From positions 1-8,190 of the forward strand of contig CALEQS010000229.1 in the NCBI GenBank assembly GCA_937907975.1: a stretch of DNA of 8,190 nt, written 5' to 3'. Origin of the DNA: an uncultured Clostridia bacterium (GTDB taxonomy: Bacteria; Bacillota; Clostridia; Oscillospirales; Oscillospiraceae). Every line of letters starts with the position of its first letter. Position 1 is the stretch's first letter. The notes beneath the pieces were generated by a model. The model had not been told where the DNA came from. It saw only the letters and a list, made by a program, of their open reading frames with translations, and ran no database searches. This document shows, one piece after another, positions 5,499-8,190 of the stretch. A program made the position numbers and the translations under genes.

Positions 5499-5745
5499 TT
5501 TGCCTGCTAAATCAGACACACAACATTCACAATTTGTTGTTGTTCATAATTTATCAGAAAAGATGGATAAAATCAATAGAAAGTTGAGAGATTGTGTATC
5601 TTTTTGCCGACTTACTATGCTTGAAAACGACGGCGTTCGACGCCATTTTTTAACATTATTATTTCCTGCATTTCTCCGATTTCCGGGAAATTATTAATCA
5701 TTATGACATTTTGGTGGGTTAAATTATTCAAAAATAAAAATAAAA
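5498..5745. other. Intergenic region between spo0A and the decarboxylase operon
   Basis: About 250 AT-rich bases with no credible gene. Besides the spo0A promoter I see one small inverted repeat, GGCGT-TCG-ACGCC at 5632-5644, followed by ATTTTTT on the plus strand. It has too short a stem for a confident terminator, and its minus strand contains CGTCGAA, close to a 0A box core. No tRNA or known riboswitch pattern is seen. Confidence 0.5.
5548..5576 (-). promoter_or_regulatory. Promoter of spo0A
   Basis: On the minus strand there is TTGATT (5571-5576), a 17-base spacer and TAAATT (5548-5553), with TGA giving an extended -10. It looks like a vegetative sigma-A promoter with a leader of about 60 bases. 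I could not find a convincing sigma-H promoter further upstream. Confidence 0.62.
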
Positions 5746-5783
5746 GTCCCGAAGCGTTAACCGAGAGGGAAACGCTTCGGGAC
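5731..5783 (-). terminator. Terminator of the decarboxylase operon
   Basis: A perfect 13-pair stem (5746-5758 with 5771-5783, GTCCCGAAGCGTT) has a 12-base loop. On the minus strand a long T-rich tail follows (5731-5745, TTTTATTTTTATTTT). It starts 25 bases past the beta-subunit stop. Confidence 0.92.
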
Positions 5784-5807
5784 GTCGAAATTTGTCAGGC
5801 AGACAAC

Positions 5808-7070
5808 TCAGCCAAACAGCGCCATCAGGACGCCGGCGGCGATCGCGGAGCCGATGACACCGGCCACATTGGGGCCCATGGCGTGCATCAGCAGGAAGTT
5901 GCCGGGGTTCTCCTTCTGGCCGACGGTCTGGGAGACGCGGGCGGCCATCGGCACGGCGGACACGCCGGCGGAACCGATCAGCGGGTTGATCTTGTCCTTC
6001 AGGAACAGGTTCATGATCTTGGCGAGGACCACGCCGCCGGCAGTGCCGAAGGCAAAGGCGACGATGCCCATGGCCAGAATGACCAGAGTTTTGGGGGACA
6101 GGAAGGTGTTTGCGGTGGCGGTGCAGCCCACGGAGATGCCCAGGAAGATGGTGACGATGTTCATCAGCTCGTTCTGGGCGGTCTTGCTCAGGCGGTCCAC
6201 CACGCCGGTCTCCTTAAACAGCACGCCCAGCATCAGGCAGGCCACCAGCGGGGCCGCAGAGGGCACCAGCAGGGAGACAAAGACGGTGATGACGATGGGG
6301 AAGAGGATCTTCTCCTTGCGGCTGACCTGGCGCAGAGGCTTCATGATGATCTGACGCTCAGCCTTGGTGGTCAGCAGCTTCATGATGGGGGGCTGGATCA
6401 CGGGGACCAGTGCCATGTAGGAGTAAGCAGCCACGGCGATGGGGCCCAGCAGCTCGGGGGCCAGACGGGTGGTCACGAAGATGGCGGTGGGGCCGTCCGC
6501 GCCGCCGATGATGCCGATGGAGGAGGCCTGGGCGGCGGTGAACATACCGCTCAGACGGCAGCCAGCATAGGTAATGAAGATGCCCAGCTGAGCGGCAGCG
6601 CCCAGCAGCAGGCTCTTGGGGTTGGAGATCAGGGGGCCGAAGTCGGTCATGCAGCCCACGCCGAGGAAGATCAGGCAGGGATAGATGCCCAGCTTGACGC
6701 CCAGATAGAGGTAGTCGACCAGACCCGGGGTGACCGAGGTGCCGATCAGGCCGGTGAAGCTGGCACGCAGGGTATCGGTGATGCCCTCCAGGCTGTTGAC
6801 AAAATCAGCGGTGACGGGGGCCCCTCCGAAGAGATCCCAGTGGACATGGCCGCCGGCAAAGAGGATCTCGTGGAACATCTCCGCGCCGGGCAGGTTGGTC
6901 ATCAGCATACCGAATGCGATGGGGAGCAGCAGCAGCGGCTCAAACTTCTTGACGATGGCCAGATACATGAGGACGAAGGAAATGCCCATCATGATGAGAC
7001 ACTTCCAGTTGCCGTCCTGCGCGAACTGGTAGAAGCCGGTCTGCTCCAGGAAGTTCAGGATAGCAGTCAT
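5808..7070 (-). CDS. Na+-translocating decarboxylase, beta subunit (OadB/MmdB/GcdB family)
   Basis: A 420-residue, very hydrophobic membrane protein that decarboxylates carboxybiotin and exports Na+. The core signature GIIGGADGPTAIFVTT holds Asp192; Tyr218 lies in AYSYMALVP; Asn362, Gly366, Ser371 and Arg378 lie in the INPLIGSAGVSAVPMAARVS segment. From memory of the Klebsiella OadB work, the functional residues are D203, Y229, N373, G377, S382 and R389, and all six align here with a constant offset of 11. Residues 72-118 form a longer loop before DYLYLGVKLG than in the roughly 375-residue MmdB/GcdB forms, nearer to OadB length. The substrate (oxaloacetate, methylmalonyl-CoA, glutaconyl-CoA or malonate) cannot be read from this subunit. 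The ATG has GGAGG nine bases before it, overlapping the stop region of the biotin-carrier gene 20 bases upstream. It is the last gene of the operon. Confidence 0.96.
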   Translation of the reverse strand: MTAILNFLEQTGFYQFAQDGNWKCLIMMGISFVLMYLAIVKKFEPLLLLPIAFGMLMTNLPGAEMFHEILFAGGHVHWDLFGGAPVTADFVNSLEGITDTLRASFTGLIGTSVTPGLVDYLYLGVKLGIYPCLIFLGVGCMTDFGPLISNPKSLLLGAAAQLGIFITYAGCRLSGMFTAAQASSIGIIGGADGPTAIFVTTRLAPELLGPIAVAAYSYMALVPVIQPPIMKLLTTKAERQIIMKPLRQVSRKEKILFPIVITVFVSLLVPSAAPLVACLMLGVLFKETGVVDRLSKTAQNELMNIVTIFLGISVGCTATANTFLSPKTLVILAMGIVAFAFGTAGGVVLAKIMNLFLKDKINPLIGSAGVSAVPMAARVSQTVGQKENPGNFLLMHAMGPNVAGVIGSAIAAGVLMALFG

Positions 7071-7090
7071 ACTTTATCGCCTCCAGTCGA

Positions 7091-7456
7091 TCACTGGAGC
7101 ACGCAGAGCAGAGTGCCGGGGTCCACAGCGGCGCCCTGGGTGACGCTGATGGAGGCGACGGTGCCGTCGCTGGGAGCCATGATCTCGTTCTCCATCTTCA
7201 TAGCCTCCAGCACGAAGAGCACGTCGCCGGACTTGACGGCCTGGCCGTTGGTCACGTTGATGCTCAGCACGGTGCCGGGCAGGGGAGAGGTGATCTGGGT
7301 GCCGGCGGCGGGAGCGGCGGGGGCCGCGGCCGGGGCGGCGGCAGGAGCGGGTGCAGCGGCAGGGGCCGCAGCAGGAGCGGCGGCAGCGACAGCTTCGGTC
7401 TCCAGCGTGACGTCGTAGACGGAGCCGTTCACGGTAACTTTGTAGTGCTTGGTCAT
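7091..7456 (-). CDS. Biotin carboxyl carrier (gamma) subunit of the Na+-pump decarboxylase
   Basis: A 121-residue protein. A short N-terminal strand segment (MTKHYKVTVNGSVYDVTLE) is followed by a flexible Ala/Pro linker (about 22-51). The biotinyl domain (53-121) contains SPLPGTVLSINVTNG and EAMKMENEI. Lys87 of the EAMKMEN motif should carry biotin. The carrier shuttles the carboxyl group from the alpha-subunit carboxyltransferase to the membrane beta subunit, and the linker provides reach. The frame is open five codons further upstream (MERTN), but the ATG at 7456 is preferred because GGAG lies nine bases before it and homologues begin MxKxYKVTVNG. The gene sits between the delta and beta subunit genes, with gaps of 21 and 20 bases. 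The linker is built from repeated GC-rich Ala/Pro codons, so its length may vary between strains. Confidence 0.94.
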   Translation of the reverse strand: MTKHYKVTVNGSVYDVTLETEAVAAAAPAAAPAAAPAPAAAPAAAPAAPAAGTQITSPLPGTVLSINVTNGQAVKSGDVLFVLEAMKMENEIMAPSDGTVASISVTQGAAVDPGTLLCVLQ

Positions 7457-7477
7457 ATTAGTTCTCTCCAATCTCTC

Positions 7478-7774
7478 TTAGATTTTTTTGATCGCAGTGA
7501 TTCTTACGTTCTGGAAGCCCACGCCGAGATCCTCGGCCAGCGCGGCGGTGATGGCGGCCATCAGCTGGGGATCCTGCTCGGGTGCGGCGGATGCGGCGGC
7601 CTTCGGTGCGCTGACGGGCGCGGCGGCACGGGGCTTTGCCGCGGCGGCGGGAGCGGGCTTTTCCAGCTTGCGGACAACGGCGCTCATCGCAGAGGACAGA
7701 ATGACGATGACGATCAAACTGCAGAACACGGTGATGATGCCGAAGGCGCAGACGAAGGGAATGCTGTAATTCAT
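7478..7774 (-). CDS. Na+-pump decarboxylase delta subunit (OadG/MmdD family)
   Basis: A 98-residue protein with one membrane helix near the N-terminus (about 7-29, FVCAFGIITVFCSLIVIVIL). A basic stop segment (RKLEKP) is followed by an Ala/Pro linker (39-66) and a small C-terminal domain (DPQLMAAITAALAEDLG, then VRITAIKK). This layout is that of the OadG/MmdD family, which anchors and assembles the decarboxylase on the membrane. In OadG the C-terminal part contacts the alpha subunit and may bind zinc, but no His/Cys cluster is seen here. It is the first gene of the operon; the ATG has AGGAGG seven bases before it. The sequence is low in complexity, so identification leans on the layout and on the neighbouring subunits. 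Confidence 0.88.
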   Translation of the reverse strand: MNYSIPFVCAFGIITVFCSLIVIVILSSAMSAVVRKLEKPAPAAAAKPRAAAPVSAPKAAASAAPEQDPQLMAAITAALAEDLGVGFQNVRITAIKKI

Positions 7775-7861
7775 ATGCTACCTCCTCTACTCTTCTCGCT
7801 GACCCGCAGGGGCCGGCGCTTGTATACCTCATGGCGGAACAGATAAATCATTCCACACGCA

Positions 7862-7890
7862 AGTATAACTGATTGATGGAGATTTTGCAA
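7862..7890 (-). promoter_or_regulatory. Promoter of the decarboxylase operon
   Basis: On the minus strand there is TTGCAA (7885-7890), a 17-base spacer and TATACT (7862-7867). It gives a leader of about 80 bases before the delta-subunit gene. Together with the terminator at 7991-8032 it shows the three subunit genes form a unit separate from the gene to the right. Confidence 0.78.
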
Positions 7891-7990
7891 TCGAAAAAAG
7901 GGCAAAATTTAGAGGTTTTTTACGTCTTTTTAGGGAAAATAGTTTTCCAAAAGTTCCGATGAAACAAAAATCCGCGTTCTGGAAAAGCAT

Positions 7991-8032
7991 GAAAAAATCC
8001 TCCCCTGTCCCGCAGTGCGGGGACAGGGGAGG
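7991..8032 (-). terminator. Terminator after the right-edge gene
   Basis: A long GC stem (7999-8013 with 8017-8032, one bulged G, core CCTCCCCTGTCCC) has an AGT loop. On the minus strand ATTTTTT (7992-7998) follows. It lies about 30 bases past the stop of the right-edge gene. Confidence 0.9.
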
Positions 8033-8062
8033 GAAAAGGAAATCAAAAAGTTAGCTTTCCTG

Positions 8063-8190
8063 TCAATTCTTGGCGTAATAGTTGATGAGGCAGCCGGCCA
8101 GCACGATGTCCCGCTCTTCGGCGGTCATGGCGGGCAGACCGGGCGGCACCGGCCTTTTTTCTTCCGTCTGGGAAAGCCCCCCCTCGAGCC
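8063..8190 (-). CDS. Unidentified protein, C-terminal end only (cut by window edge)
   Basis: An open minus-strand frame enters from the right edge and ends in TGA at 8063-8065. The visible 41 residues begin LEGGLSQTEEKRPVPPG and end MTAEERDIVLAGCLINYYAKN. The first part looks like a flexible, charged, proline-rich linker and the last 20 residues like an amphipathic helix. I do not recognise the family. That this is coding is supported by GC-rich codon use like that of its neighbours and by a strong terminator about 30 bases downstream. It does not resemble the end of a decarboxylase alpha subunit. A run of seven G near 8177-8183 makes the frame at the very edge slightly less certain. Confidence 0.55.
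   Translation of the reverse strand, partial: LEGGLSQTEEKRPVPPGLPAMTAEERDIVLAGCLINYYAKN

Noticed and set aside
5592..5651. Possible tiny plus-strand transcript ending at the GGCGT-TCG-ACGCC hairpin and T run
   Set aside because: The only promoter-like pair (TTGTGT, then TACTAT) has a 15-base spacer and poor matches, and the transcript would be under 30 bases.
5660..5690. AGGAAAT on the minus strand upstream of spo0A, resembling a sigma-H -35 element
   Set aside because: No GAAT-type -10 element lies at the needed 11-12 base spacing, so a sigma-H promoter is not supported.
7120..7390. Repeated GCC/GCG-type words in the Ala/Pro region of the biotin-carrier gene, looking like a tandem repeat
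   Set aside because: This is the normal flexible linker of biotin carriers written in GC-rich Ala/Pro codons; no unit repeats exactly enough to call a separate element.
5703..7418. A 571-codon open frame on the plus strand, opposite the decarboxylase genes
   Set aside because: It is antisense to three recognised genes. The product is rich in Gly, His, Gln and Asp repeats, with no domain and no ribosome site worth noting.
1..8190. CRISPR arrays, tRNA or rRNA genes, transposase genes
   Set aside because: No regularly spaced direct repeats, no cloverleaf or rRNA-like sequence, and no transposase frame was found on either strand.

Overview
The window looks like chromosome from a GC-rich, spore-forming, anaerobic gut-type member of the Firmicutes (Clostridia, most likely Oscillospiraceae or a relative). 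The evidence is a clear Spo0A, a T-box leader, strong AGGAGG ribosome sites, Clostridia-type EF-P with a CD1247-like partner, and a sodium-pump decarboxylase. This placement is inferred from gene families, not from a search.

Layout. (1) Positions 1-481, minus: an AT-rich regulatory pair, an XRE repressor followed by the cut-off start of an ImmA/IrrE-like protein. It reads like the edge of an acquired element. (2) 638-1889, minus: efp and an acidic zinc-ribbon protein, with a promoter at one end and a strong terminator at the other. (3) 1932-4196, plus: a promoter back-to-back with that of efp, a T-box riboswitch with its terminator, a palindromic interspersed repeat, then leuA (2-isopropylmalate synthase of the long, yeast/actinobacterial type). 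(4) 4160-4660, minus: a NifX/NifB-like small protein with a His/Cys-rich tail. It has its own consensus promoter and lies between two near-identical GC hairpins. (5) 4678-5576, minus: spo0A with a promoter and a Spo0A-box-like site against its ribosome site. (6) 5746-7890, minus: a three-gene operon for the delta, biotin-carrier and beta subunits of a Na+-translocating decarboxylase. No alpha (carboxyltransferase) subunit is in view. (7) 7999-8190, minus: terminator and C-terminal end of an unidentified gene.

How the parts fit. Most of the window is unlinked housekeeping genes, each with its own promoter and terminator. The operons with an internal logic are efp plus its zinc-ribbon partner, T-box plus leuA (leucine synthesis switched on by uncharged tRNA), and the decarboxylase subunits (membrane Na+ pumping driven by decarboxylation of a biotin-bound carboxyl group). 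I do not see a clearly new multi-gene system. The least ordinary items are the repeat inserted between the T-box and leuA, the altered phosphorylation pocket of Spo0A, and the XRE/ImmA edge.
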